Made by a program: the position numbers and the translations under genes. From positions 1-57,651 of the forward strand of contig NZ_MSZZ01000062.1 in the NCBI RefSeq assembly GCF_002093975.1: a DNA stretch of 57,651 bases. Direction: 5' to 3'. Numbering within the stretch: the stretch's first letter is position 1; each line of letters opens with the position of its first letter. The notes beneath the pieces are model-generated. The model ran no database searches and had not been told where the DNA came from. It was given only the letters and a program-made list of their open reading frames with translations. This document shows, piece by piece, positions 48,820-57,581 of this stretch. The stretch comes from Thermoactinospora rubra. GTDB taxonomy: Bacteria > Actinomycetota > Actinomycetes > Streptosporangiales > Streptosporangiaceae.

Positions 48820-50376
48820 TCAGCTCATCACGGGCTGCGGCCGGTGGAGGGAGGCCCGGGTCATGAGCGTGACCGGCGCCTCGTGCGGCTTGCCCGGCTC
48901 GTGGATCGCGTCGAGCTTGGCCGCGTCGAAGGCGTAGGTCCCGGTCAGCGTGGCGATGGCGTCGGCGTTGACGTCGAGCGCCGTGTCGTTGACGTTGCGG
49001 ATGTCGTCGCAGGCCTGGTGGTAGCACGGGTCGTAGCGCCCGCCGGCCGTGCCGCCGAACAGCGCCGCCTCCTGCGCGGTCTTGCGGCCCTCCGCGCCGG
49101 TGAACAGCCCGCCCGAGGCGATGCCGCTGGCGATGAACGGCCCGTAGTCGGAGCGCCCGTCGAAGTCGGTGCCGCGGAAGGGCAGGCCGCGCGAGCGGTA
49201 GAAGGCCTCGAAGTCCTTCTCGATCTGCGCCGAGCCCGTCGGCCCCGGCCCGGCGCCCACGCCGTCGGAGTCGTCGCCGTCGTAGACGGCGTAGATGTAG
49301 TTCGGCGAGGCGACCATGTCGAAGTTGAGGTACAGGCCGATGCCGGCCTTCTCCTGCTCGCTCAGCGAGGCGACGTAGTGCTCGGCGCCGAGCAGGCCGA
49401 ACTCCTCGCCGCCCCAGAAGGCGAACCGCACCGCGTTGGCCGGCTTGTACTTGGCCAGCCGCAGCGCGGTCTCCAGCACGGCGCCCACGCCGGAGCCGTT
49501 GTCGTTGATGCCGGGCCCGTCCGCGACCGAGTCCAGGTGGCCGCCGACCATGACCACGTTGTCCTTGCGCCCGCCCCTGGTCTCGGCCAGGACGTTGACG
49601 GACTTGTACTGCTTGACCTCGGTCTCGCTGTCGAAGGAGAACCTGACGGTCGCCCCGCCGGGCGCCTTGGCGAGCTCCTCGCCCACCAGGTACTCCGCGC
49701 CGACCACGGGGATGCTCGCCGGGCCGCCGAGGTCGGGGATGACGATGCCGTCGCGCCCGGGCTGGCCCTCGTTGAAGATCACCGCGCCGGCGGCGCCGGC
49801 GGCCACGGCGTTGGCGACCTTCACGCTGAAGTTGCAGCTGCCGCGCTGGAGCAGCGCCCAGTTGCCGGCGGTGAAGCCCGCGAAGTCGGCCGGCTCGCAG
49901 CCGGAGGTGGAGGTGTTGGGAGCGGCGCCCGGCGGGATCACCAGGTCGACCGGCTGGAGCTTACCGGTGAAGGTGCCCTCCGCCGAGCCGAAGGCGGGGT
50001 AGAAGTCCAGCGGCAGGACGTACTGCTTGGGATCGGGCGAGACGCGCTCGAAGGTCGGCTTGACCTTGTAGTCCTCGCTCTCGAACTCGAAGGGCTGGAC
50101 GGTGACCCGGTATCCGGCCAGGCGCAGCAGCTTGGCGACGTAGTCGCGGGAGAGCTCGAAGCCTCGGGAGCCGTCGACCCGCGTGTTGCCGTTCAGCCTG
50201 GCGATCAGGTTGAGCGCGTGCAGGTGCAGCTTGACGTTGTGACCCCGCACCTCCTTGACGAGCTTGCGTACGTCGCCGGCGCCACCGCGGTCGGCGTGGG
50301 CCGTGCCGGTGGCGGCCAGGGGGGCGATGACCGCCGCCGCTGCTAACACCGCGCCGAGCTTCCAGCGGATGTTCAA
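48820..50376 (-). CDS. Secreted M28 aminopeptidase with PA domain
   Basis: A 518-residue zinc aminopeptidase (aminopeptidase S/Y-like). A Sec signal ends near AHA (residues 1-28). A protease-associated domain (about 135-245, FAGFTAGNWALLQRGSCNFSV) is inserted before the catalytic domain, whose zinc ligands are in GGHLDSVADGPGINDNGSG, WGGEEFGLLG, NFDMVAS and the late CYHQACDD. TTG 50376 is chosen: AGGAG lies 5 nt before it, whereas an upstream GTG (50382) falls on the RBS itself. It follows a paralogous M28 gene by 108 bp. Confidence 0.92.
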   Translation of the reverse strand: MNIRWKLGAVLAAAAVIAPLAATGTAHADRGGAGDVRKLVKEVRGHNVKLHLHALNLIARLNGNTRVDGSRGFELSRDYVAKLLRLAGYRVTVQPFEFESEDYKVKPTFERVSPDPKQYVLPLDFYPAFGSAEGTFTGKLQPVDLVIPPGAAPNTSTSGCEPADFAGFTAGNWALLQRGSCNFSVKVANAVAAGAAGAVIFNEGQPGRDGIVIPDLGGPASIPVVGAEYLVGEELAKAPGGATVRFSFDSETEVKQYKSVNVLAETRGGRKDNVVMVGGHLDSVADGPGINDNGSGVGAVLETALRLAKYKPANAVRFAFWGGEEFGLLGAEHYVASLSEQEKAGIGLYLNFDMVASPNYIYAVYDGDDSDGVGAGPGPTGSAQIEKDFEAFYRSRGLPFRGTDFDGRSDYGPFIASGIASGGLFTGAEGRKTAQEAALFGGTAGGRYDPCYHQACDDIRNVNDTALDVNADAIATLTGTYAFDAAKLDAIHEPGKPHEAPVTLMTRASLHRPQPVMS

Positions 50377-50411
50377 GGGCACTCCTCGGGCCGGTGGGGG
50401 AAACCCGGGTC

Positions 50412-50436
50412 GTTTCCGCTCACTTATGGCGGAAAC
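50412..50436 (-). terminator. Hairpin between the two M28 genes
   Basis: GTTTCCGC (50412-50419) and GCGGAAAC (50429-50436) form an 8-bp stem with a 9-nt AT-rich loop. It lies 49 bp beyond the stop of the upstream M28 gene and 36 bp before the start of the next; it may terminate one or regulate the other. Confidence 0.45.
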
Positions 50437-50484
50437 TATTGAGGAATCCCCCGTTGAGGAAGCCCGTCGGCCGTCTCCGTTGGA

Positions 50485-51810
50485 TCACGAAGCGGCATCG
50501 CCCAGCTCGAAGGCGAGTTTCCGCAGGACGAAGCCCACCGCGCCCGAGGTCACCTTCAGCGCCTCCTGGTTGATGTTGTCCAGCGTGTCGCACGCCTTGT
50601 GGTAGCAGGGGTCGAACGGGCTGCCGGCCGTACCGCCGAACAGCTCCGCCTGCCGGGCCGTCTTGGTCGCCTCGGCGCCGGTGAACAGCCCGCCCGACGG
50701 GACGCCGATCGCGACGAACGGGGCGTAGTCCGACCGTCCGGACAGGTCCGTCTCCAGGTACGGCAGGCGGTGCCGCTTGAAGAACGCCTCGAAGGCACGC
50801 TCGATGGCGGCCGATCCCACCGGCCCCGGCCCTCCGCCGAGCTTCTCGGAGTCGTCGCCGTCGAAGATCCCGTAGATGCCGTTCGGCGAGGCGATCATGT
50901 CGAGGTTGAGGTACGCCTTGATCTTGCCCCGCTCCTCCTTCGTGAGCTGCGCCACGTAGCGGGTGGACCCCACCAGGCCCTCCTCCTCGGCTCCCCACCA
51001 GGCGAAGCGGACGAGGGGGATCGGCTTGCTGCGGGCCAGGTTGAGCGCGAGCTCCAGCACCGTCGCCGCGCCCGAGGCGTTGTCGTTCATGCCCGGCCCG
51101 TCCTCGACCGAGTCCAGGTGCGCGCCCACCATGATGACCTGGTCCGGGTCGCCGGTCCGGGTCTGGGCGATCACGTTGTGCGTCACGCGCTCCTCGCTCA
51201 GCGTCGTGGTCGACACCGTGACCCGCGTCAGGTCCGCGATTGCGGCGCCCACGCCCGAGCCGACCCCCACCACCGGGATGGACTGCGGCGTCGTCATGCC
51301 GCCGCTGAAGGGCTCGTCCTTCTGGTTCACCACCACGAGCGCCGCCGCGCCCGACCGGGCCGCGTTGACGGCCTTCACCTGGAAGGTGCAGCCGCCCCTG
51401 TCGGCCACCGCGACCCGCCCGCGCTCGAATCCCGCGTAGGCGCGCGGCGTGCACCCCTGGCCCACCCGCTGCGGACGGGCGGTCACCTGCCCGGAGCCGG
51501 ACATGCGCAGCGTGGTGACGCCGGCGAACGGTTGGTCCCCCACCACCTGGGCAGGGGCCAGTTCCCGGTAGAACGGAAAGGTGAACGGTTGCCGCTCCAC
51601 CTCGTAGCCGGCCTCCTGGAGCCGGGCGGCGACGTAGTCGGCCGAGGCGTCGTAGCCGGGCTCCCCGGCCGCTCTGTTGCCGCCGTGCGCCTGCGCGATC
51701 GCCTGGAACGCCTGGAGATGGCCCAGGATGTCGTCGAGCGACACCTCCAGCGGGGAGGGGGCGGGTGCGGGTGCGGCGAGCGCCAGAGCCAGCATCGCAT
51801 GAGTGATCAT
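50485..51810 (-). CDS. Secreted M28 aminopeptidase with PA domain, paralogue
   Basis: A 441-residue relative of the adjacent M28 enzyme, about 75 residues shorter. A short signal (MLALALAAPAPAPS) has little positive charge. The PA domain (GFERGRVAVADRGGCTFQV, about 130-150) is present. Catalytic zinc sites are GAHLDSVEDGPGMNDNASG, WGAEEEGLVG, NLDMIAS and CYHKACDTLDN. Gene order and the shared SDYAPF/GGLFTGAE blocks indicate tandem duplication followed by divergence. ATG 51810 is the first start; ATG at codon 6 is possible. Confidence 0.9.
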   Translation of the reverse strand: MITHAMLALALAAPAPAPSPLEVSLDDILGHLQAFQAIAQAHGGNRAAGEPGYDASADYVAARLQEAGYEVERQPFTFPFYRELAPAQVVGDQPFAGVTTLRMSGSGQVTARPQRVGQGCTPRAYAGFERGRVAVADRGGCTFQVKAVNAARSGAAALVVVNQKDEPFSGGMTTPQSIPVVGVGSGVGAAIADLTRVTVSTTTLSEERVTHNVIAQTRTGDPDQVIMVGAHLDSVEDGPGMNDNASGAATVLELALNLARSKPIPLVRFAWWGAEEEGLVGSTRYVAQLTKEERGKIKAYLNLDMIASPNGIYGIFDGDDSEKLGGGPGPVGSAAIERAFEAFFKRHRLPYLETDLSGRSDYAPFVAIGVPSGGLFTGAEATKTARQAELFGGTAGSPFDPCYHKACDTLDNINQEALKVTSGAVGFVLRKLAFELGDAAS

Positions 51811-52048
51811 GCCAAGAGCTTGGCCAGAAGAGATCCCGGGCGGACGGGCGGCACGTGCGGCCTGGCTCAGTCTTTACCAATCTCGGCCAAACTCGTCCCA
51901 GAGGCACCCGGTCCCGCCGCTGAGGTGGCGATTCGGGACACTGGAGAAGAAAGATCGCACGGTCGGGCAGCGAAGGTGCAGAATCGCGTCGGTGGCGAAA
52001 ATCAGGGAACGTGACGACACGGAGGGTCTCGACAGGGAGGGTCCCGCC

Positions 52049-54430
52049 GTGGCTGAAGCACGCGACGAATCGGCCGTGTTCGTCGTCGAGCCGCTGTTCC
52101 CGCAGCGCCTGCGCCGGCCGTCCGACGCGCTGCGCTTCCTCGCCACGGTCGTCGCGCTGACCGCGGTCATCCTGCTGTCGCTGGTGGCCAAGCAGACCTT
52201 CTACGGCCTGGAGGCCGACGTCACGACCGGCACGCGGTTCCTGCCCGCGCTGCTCAACAGGATCGCGACGTTCCTGGGCGGCGCCGCGGTGCTGGCCGTG
52301 CCGGCCGCGTTCGCCGTCGAGCGGGTCTTCCACCGCGACGGGCTGCGCGTGGCCGAGGGGCTGATCGCCGCCATCATCGGCATGGCCGGGTCCTACCTGG
52401 TCAGCGAGTGGGTGGTGGCGCCGCACGGGCCGGAGGACCTGGCCGTCCTGCTGACCGGCGGGCGCGGCCTGGACCCGCTGAACTCGCTGCTGACCTCGGT
52501 GATCGCCTACACCACCGCCGTGCGCATGTCCCGGCGGCCCACGTGGCGGGCCGTCATGTGGACCGTGATCGCGCTGTTCCTGCTGTCGCTGTTCAGCGGC
52601 GGCCAGATCACCATCCCCAGCGCCCTCGCGACGGTCCTGTTCGGCATGGCCATCGGCTACGCCACCCTGTACAGCATCGGCAGCCCCAACACCCGCCCGC
52701 CCGGCAACGCCGTGGTCGCCGCCCTGCGCCGGCTGTCGTTCTCGCCCGTCTCCGCCCGCCGCATCGAGGACGACCACCAGGGCAGCCGCCGCTACGCCGT
52801 CGGGCTGAAGGACGGCACCAGCCTCGACGTCACCGTGCTCGACCGCGACCAGCAGGTCGTCGGCCTGCCGTACCGGCTGTGGCGGAGGATCTGGCTCAGC
52901 ACCGAGACGCGCCGCCGCGCCATCCGGTCGCTGCGGGCCGAGCTGGAACGCGAGGCGCTCATGGCCTACGCGGCGCAGGCCGCCGGCGTCTCGACGCCGC
53001 GGCTGCTGGGCACCAGCGAGATCGGCACCGAGGCGGCGCTGCTGGCCTACGAGCACGTCGAGACCAGGCCGCTGGCGGACCTGCGCGACGAGGAGATCAC
53101 CGACGACCTGCTCGCCCAGATCTGGGAGCAGGTCCTGCTGCTGCAGCTGCGCCGCCTGGCGCACCGCAGGCTCACCGGCGACAGCATCCAGGTGGCCAAG
53201 GACGGCAGGGTCGTGCTCGTCGACGCCCGCAGCGGCGAGATCGCCGCCGGTGACCTGCTGCTGCGCATCGACGTGGCCCAGCTGCTGACCTACCTCGCGC
53301 TGCGCGTGGGGCCCGAACGCTCGGTCACGGCCGCGGCGGCCGTCATGGGCGCCTCCAGCCTGGCCGCCGCGCTCCCGCTGCTGCAGAAGATCGCGCTGCC
53401 GAGGGAGACCAGGGCCGCCCTGTCGCGGAACAAGCAGTTGCTGGCCAACCTGCGCGAGCAGATCGTCGCGCTGCGGCCGCAGGCGGAGTCCGAGGAGGTG
53501 CGGCTGGAGCGGTTCCGCCCGCGCACCCTCGTCACGATCATCGCCAGCGCGCTGGCCGCCTACTTCCTGCTCTACCAGCTCAGCCAGGTCAACCTCGTCG
53601 CCGTGGTCACGCAGGCGAACTGGGCCTGGTCGATCGTCGCACTGGGCGGCGCCTTCGCCTCCTACGTGGCCGCCGCGTTCATGATCCGCGGCTTCGTGCC
53701 CGCCCGGCTGCCGCTGTGGCGGACCGTGCTGGCCCAGTTCGCCGCGTCGTTCGTCAAGCTGGTCGCGCCCGCGGCCGTGGGCGGCGTGGCGATCAACACG
53801 CGCTACCTGCAGAAGTCGGGCGTACCCCCGGCGCTCGCGCTGGCCAGCGTCAGCGCCTCCCAGCTCATCGGGCTGGGCTTCCACGTGCTGCTGCTGTTGG
53901 TGTTCGCCTACGTGACCGGCTCCACCACGGCCACGTCCTTCACCCCGTCGCGCGGGCTCGTCGTGGCGCTGCTCGCCGTCGCGGTCCTCATCGTCCTCGC
54001 GCTGGGCGTGCCGCCGCTGCGCCGCCTGGTGACCAAGCGCACGCGCTCGCTGTTCACCAACGTGCTGCCGCGCCTGCTGGACGTGATCCAGTCGCCGCGC
54101 AAGATGCTGGAGGGCTTCGGCGGCACGCTGATGCTCACCCTGGCGTTCGTGACCTGCCTGGACGCATGCGTGCGGGCCTTCGGCGGCGAGATGAGCTTCG
54201 CCGCCGTGGCCGTGGTGTTCCTGGCCGCCAACGCCATCGGCTCGGCCGCGCCCACACCTGGCGGCCTGGGCGCGGTCGAGGGCGCGCTCACCGTCGGCCT
54301 GACCGTCGCGGGGCTGCGGCCCGAGCTGGCCACGTCGGCGGTGCTGCTCTACCGGCTGCTCACGTTCTGGCTGCCGGTGCTGCCCGGCTGGGCGTCCTTC
54401 ACCTACCTGCAGCGGCACGCCGCTCTGTGA
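52049..54430 (+). CDS. Lysylphosphatidylglycerol synthase-like membrane protein with kinase-like middle domain
   Basis: A 793-residue protein. N-terminal helices (about 30-210) precede a cytoplasmic domain (about 235-470) resembling an aminoglycoside-phosphotransferase/RIO-like kinase: EREALMAYAAQAAGVSTPRLL, then HRRLTGDSIQVAKDGRVVLVDAR where HGDLxxxN and DFG would lie; both are degenerate. The C-terminal YbhN/UPF0104 flippase-like domain (about 490-785) has PLWRTVLAQFAASFVKLVAP, GGVAINTRYLQKSG and SAAPTPGGLGAVEGALT. GTG 52049 is preferred because AGGGAGG lies 8 nt before it; GTG 51992 is an alternative. Confidence 0.85.
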   Translation: MAEARDESAVFVVEPLFPQRLRRPSDALRFLATVVALTAVILLSLVAKQTFYGLEADVTTGTRFLPALLNRIATFLGGAAVLAVPAAFAVERVFHRDGLRVAEGLIAAIIGMAGSYLVSEWVVAPHGPEDLAVLLTGGRGLDPLNSLLTSVIAYTTAVRMSRRPTWRAVMWTVIALFLLSLFSGGQITIPSALATVLFGMAIGYATLYSIGSPNTRPPGNAVVAALRRLSFSPVSARRIEDDHQGSRRYAVGLKDGTSLDVTVLDRDQQVVGLPYRLWRRIWLSTETRRRAIRSLRAELEREALMAYAAQAAGVSTPRLLGTSEIGTEAALLAYEHVETRPLADLRDEEITDDLLAQIWEQVLLLQLRRLAHRRLTGDSIQVAKDGRVVLVDARSGEIAAGDLLLRIDVAQLLTYLALRVGPERSVTAAAAVMGASSLAAALPLLQKIALPRETRAALSRNKQLLANLREQIVALRPQAESEEVRLERFRPRTLVTIIASALAAYFLLYQLSQVNLVAVVTQANWAWSIVALGGAFASYVAAAFMIRGFVPARLPLWRTVLAQFAASFVKLVAPAAVGGVAINTRYLQKSGVPPALALASVSASQLIGLGFHVLLLLVFAYVTGSTTATSFTPSRGLVVALLAVAVLIVLALGVPPLRRLVTKRTRSLFTNVLPRLLDVIQSPRKMLEGFGGTLMLTLAFVTCLDACVRAFGGEMSFAAVAVVFLAANAIGSAAPTPGGLGAVEGALTVGLTVAGLRPELATSAVLLYRLLTFWLPVLPGWASFTYLQRHAAL

Positions 54431-55397
54431 GCCGGTCGATCTCGGCCAGCTCGTCGTCGGTGAACGGCGGGCCGTCCACGCACGCCACGTTGGCCTCCAG
54501 CTGGGCCACGCTGCTGGCGCCGATCAGCACGCTGGTCACCCGCGGGTCGCGCAGCGCCCAGCTCAGCGCCATCTGGGCGAGCGACTGGCCACGCTGCCGG
54601 GCGATCTCGTTCAGGCTCGCGGCCAGCTCCGCGTCCACGTCCTTCTCGCTCAGGAACCTGCTGGTGGCCGCCCGGGAGTCGGCCGGGACGCCCCTGAGGT
54701 AGCGGTCGGTCAGCAGCCCCTGCGCCAGCGGCGAGTAGACGATGCAGCCCATGCCCTCCCGCTCCAGCGTGTCGAGCAGGCCGTCCTCGATCCACCGGTT
54801 GATCATCGAGTAGGACGGCTGGTGGATCAGCAGCGGCGTGCCCAGCTCCCGCATGATCCGCGCCGCCTGGGCCGTCTGCTCGGCGCCGTAGTTGGAGATG
54901 CCCGCGTACAGCGCCTTCCCTGAGCGCACCGCGTGGTCCAGCGCGCCCATCGTCTCCTCGAGCGGCGTGTCGGGGTCGGGGCGGTGGCTGTAGAAGATGT
55001 CGACGTAGTCCAGCCGCATCCGCCTGAGCGACTGGTCGAGGCTGGCCAGCAGGTACTTGCGGCTGCCCCACTCGCCGTACGGCCCCGGCCACATGTCGTA
55101 GCCGGCCTTGGTGCTGACGATGATCTCGTCCCGGTATTTCGCGAAATCTTCGCTGAAGATGCGACCGAAGTTGCTCTCCGCCGAGCCGTACGGCACGCCG
55201 TAGTTGTTGGCCAGGTCGAAGTGCGTCACCCCGAGGTCGAAGGCCCTGCGCAGGATCGCCCTGGAGGTCTCGATCGGGCGGTCGTCGCCGAAGTTGTGCC
55301 ACAGCCCGAGCGAGACCGCGGGCAGCCGCAGCCCGCTCCTGCCGCTGCGGTTGTACGGCTGGCGCTCGTACCTGCGCTCGTCCGCCGTGTAGGTCAT
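54399..55397 (-). CDS. Aldo/keto reductase (YghZ/GPR-like)
   Basis: A 332-residue NADPH-dependent reductase with the AKR tetrad: Asp and Tyr in THFDLANNYGVPYGSAE, Lys in IVSTKAGYDMWPGPYGEWGS and His in YVDIFYSHRPDPDTPLEE. The GPYGEWGSRKYL insertion is typical of L-glyceraldehyde-3-phosphate reductase/YghZ (AKR14) proteins, which act on methylglyoxal and small aldehydes. Its ATG overlaps the oligopeptidase B stop by 4 bp; its 3' end overlaps the convergent LPG-synthase-like gene by 32 bp. Confidence 0.93.
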   Translation of the reverse strand: MTYTADERRYERQPYNRSGRSGLRLPAVSLGLWHNFGDDRPIETSRAILRRAFDLGVTHFDLANNYGVPYGSAESNFGRIFSEDFAKYRDEIIVSTKAGYDMWPGPYGEWGSRKYLLASLDQSLRRMRLDYVDIFYSHRPDPDTPLEETMGALDHAVRSGKALYAGISNYGAEQTAQAARIMRELGTPLLIHQPSYSMINRWIEDGLLDTLEREGMGCIVYSPLAQGLLTDRYLRGVPADSRAATSRFLSEKDVDAELAASLNEIARQRGQSLAQMALSWALRDPRVTSVLIGASSVAQLEANVACVDGPPFTDDELAEIDRLTERRAAAGR

Positions 55398-57442
55398 GCC
55401 GTACCCCTGTCGATGATCCAGGCCAGCGCGAACGCCTCCTCGCGCCAGGCGTCGTAGCGCCCGCTGCGCCCGCCGTGCCCCGCGCCCATCTCGGTCTTGA
55501 GCAGGAACGGCCCGCCCCGGGCCGTGGCGCGCAGCTTGGCGATCCACTTGGCGGGCTCGTGGTAGAGGACCCGGGTGTCGTTCAGGCTCGTGATCGCCAG
55601 GATCGGCGGGTAGACGCGGCCGTCGACGTTCTCGTAGGGGCTGTAGGACTTCATGTAGGCGTACACGTCGGGGTCGTGCAGCGGGTTGCCCCACTCCTCC
55701 CACTCGATCACGGTGAGCGGCAGCGACGGGTCGAGGATCGTGTTGAGCGCGTCCACGAACGGCACCTCGGCCACCACGCCGGCGAACTCCTCCGGCGCCA
55801 TGTTCGCCACCGCGCCCATGAGCAGCCCGCCCGCCGAGCCGCCCCTGGCGACGATCCGGCTGGACCAGCCCGCGGCCTTCATGTGCCGGGCGGCGGCCAC
55901 GAAGTCGGTGAAGGTGTTGCGCTTGTGGAGCAGCTTGCCGTCCTCGTACCAGCGGCGCCCCATCTCCCCGCCGCCGCGCACGTGCGCCACGGCGAAGACG
56001 AACCCCCGGTCGAGCAGGCTCAGCCTGGCCACCGAGAAGCTGGGGTCGATCGAGGTCTCGTAGCTGCCGTAGCCGTACAGGACCGTCGGCGCCGGGGTGG
56101 CCGTGTCCCCGCGCCTGACGATGGAGATCGGCACCTTCGTGCCGTCCTCGGCCGTCGCCCACTCGCGCACCTGCTCGTAGTCGCCGGGGTCGTAGCCGCC
56201 GAGGACCGGGCGCCGCTTGAGCAGGATCAGCTCGCGCGTGGCCAGGTCGTAGTCGTACACGCTCGGCGGGGTGACCATGCTGGTGTAGCCCAGGCGCAGC
56301 CGCTTGGTGGCGAACTCCGGGTTCCCGGCGGGCGCCACGTCGTACAGCGGCTCGGGGAACTCGATCTCGTACGGCTCGGCGCCCTTGGGCAGGACGCGGA
56401 TGCCGGTCAGGCCGCTCCTGCGGAAGTGCACGACCGCGTGGTCCTGGAAGGCGTCGATCTCCAGCAGGCGGGTGTCGTCGCGGTGGGGGATCACCGGGGT
56501 CCACTCGCCCGGGTCGTCCAGGGGCGCGGTGGCCAGCTCGAAGTTCTCGGCGTTCTCGTTGTGCAGGATGTAGAAGTGGTCGCCGGCGTGCTCGACGCCG
56601 TACTCCACGCCGGTCTTGCGGGGCCGTACGACCCGGAACTCGCCGGCGGGGTCGTCGGCCTCCAGCAGGCGGACCTCGCTGGTGATCTTGCTGCCGATGC
56701 CGAGGACCAGGTAGCGCTCGCTGCGGGTCAGCCCGATGCCGATCCAGAAGCGCTCGTCGCCCTCCTCGTAGACGAGGACGTCCTCGTCGCTGCCCAGCGT
56801 GTGCCGGTACAGCCGGTAGGGCCGCCACGCGTCGTCGACCCGCGTGTAGAAGAACGCCGACCCGTCGGCCGACCAGGCTCCGCCGTAGAAGACGTTCTCG
56901 ATCACGTCGGGGAGCGTCTCGCCGGTCTCGAGGTTCTTGAAGCGCAGGGTGAAGCGCTCGTCGCCCTTGTAGTCGGTGGAGTAGGCCAGCATCGTGCCGT
57001 CGGGGGAGACGGAGCTGGTGCCCACGGAGAAGAACGGGCTGTCGCCGGCCAGCTCGTTGCCGTCGAGCAGCACCTGCTCGTCGGGGAGGCGGGTGTCGGG
57101 GCTGATGTCGGGCGGGGTGTCGCCGTCGGCGCGCACGCGGCAGGAGATGGCGTACTGCTTGCCCTCCTCGGTGCGGGAGAAGTACCACCAGCCGCGCTTC
57201 CTGCTGGGCACCGACAGGTCGGTCTCAAGGGTGCGGTTCTTGATCTCCTGGAAGATCTGCTCGCGCAGGCCGGCCAGATGCTCGGTCTGCTCCTTGAGGT
57301 AGGCGTTCTCGGCCTCCAGATAGGCGATCGTGTCGGGATCTTCCTTGTTCCCGAGCCAGGCGTATTCGTCGATCACGGTGTCGCCGTGATGGGTGCGCTT
57401 GGTGGGGATTCTCTTCGCCAGAGGCGGCTTGCTGCTGCTCAC
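55394..57442 (-). CDS. ptrB: Oligopeptidase B (S9A prolyl-oligopeptidase family)
   Basis: A 682-residue cytoplasmic serine peptidase cutting short peptides after Arg/Lys. The N terminus (HHGDTVIDEYAWLGNKEDPD) and a seven-bladed propeller (about 75-405) precede the alpha/beta-hydrolase domain with FAVAHVRGGGEMGRRWYEDG, nucleophile IVARGGSAGGLLMG, the acidic-residue strand YPPILAITSLNDTRV and the His in GAGHGGRSGRYD. It is the first gene of a two-gene unit with the aldo/keto reductase. The ATG is the first available start. Confidence 0.95.
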   Translation of the reverse strand: MSSSKPPLAKRIPTKRTHHGDTVIDEYAWLGNKEDPDTIAYLEAENAYLKEQTEHLAGLREQIFQEIKNRTLETDLSVPSRKRGWWYFSRTEEGKQYAISCRVRADGDTPPDISPDTRLPDEQVLLDGNELAGDSPFFSVGTSSVSPDGTMLAYSTDYKGDERFTLRFKNLETGETLPDVIENVFYGGAWSADGSAFFYTRVDDAWRPYRLYRHTLGSDEDVLVYEEGDERFWIGIGLTRSERYLVLGIGSKITSEVRLLEADDPAGEFRVVRPRKTGVEYGVEHAGDHFYILHNENAENFELATAPLDDPGEWTPVIPHRDDTRLLEIDAFQDHAVVHFRRSGLTGIRVLPKGAEPYEIEFPEPLYDVAPAGNPEFATKRLRLGYTSMVTPPSVYDYDLATRELILLKRRPVLGGYDPGDYEQVREWATAEDGTKVPISIVRRGDTATPAPTVLYGYGSYETSIDPSFSVARLSLLDRGFVFAVAHVRGGGEMGRRWYEDGKLLHKRNTFTDFVAAARHMKAAGWSSRIVARGGSAGGLLMGAVANMAPEEFAGVVAEVPFVDALNTILDPSLPLTVIEWEEWGNPLHDPDVYAYMKSYSPYENVDGRVYPPILAITSLNDTRVLYHEPAKWIAKLRATARGGPFLLKTEMGAGHGGRSGRYDAWREEAFALAWIIDRGTA

Positions 57443-57581
57443 ATGGCGAGTCTAGGAGCCGCGGGCGGGCGCGGCGTTCTGAGCACTCGTGGGGCGCTGC
57501 TAATCTTGATGCGTCGCCCGGTCGGGCGGCGACTCTCCCTGACACCTCGCCGGTTGGTTCGTGTTCTTGCGGGTGGGCTGG

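Noticed and set aside
50420..54418. 1332-residue minus-strand ORF opposite the LPG-synthase-like gene
   Set aside because: The translation is Gln/Arg/Gly/His-rich shadow sequence without domains and covers real genes on both strands.
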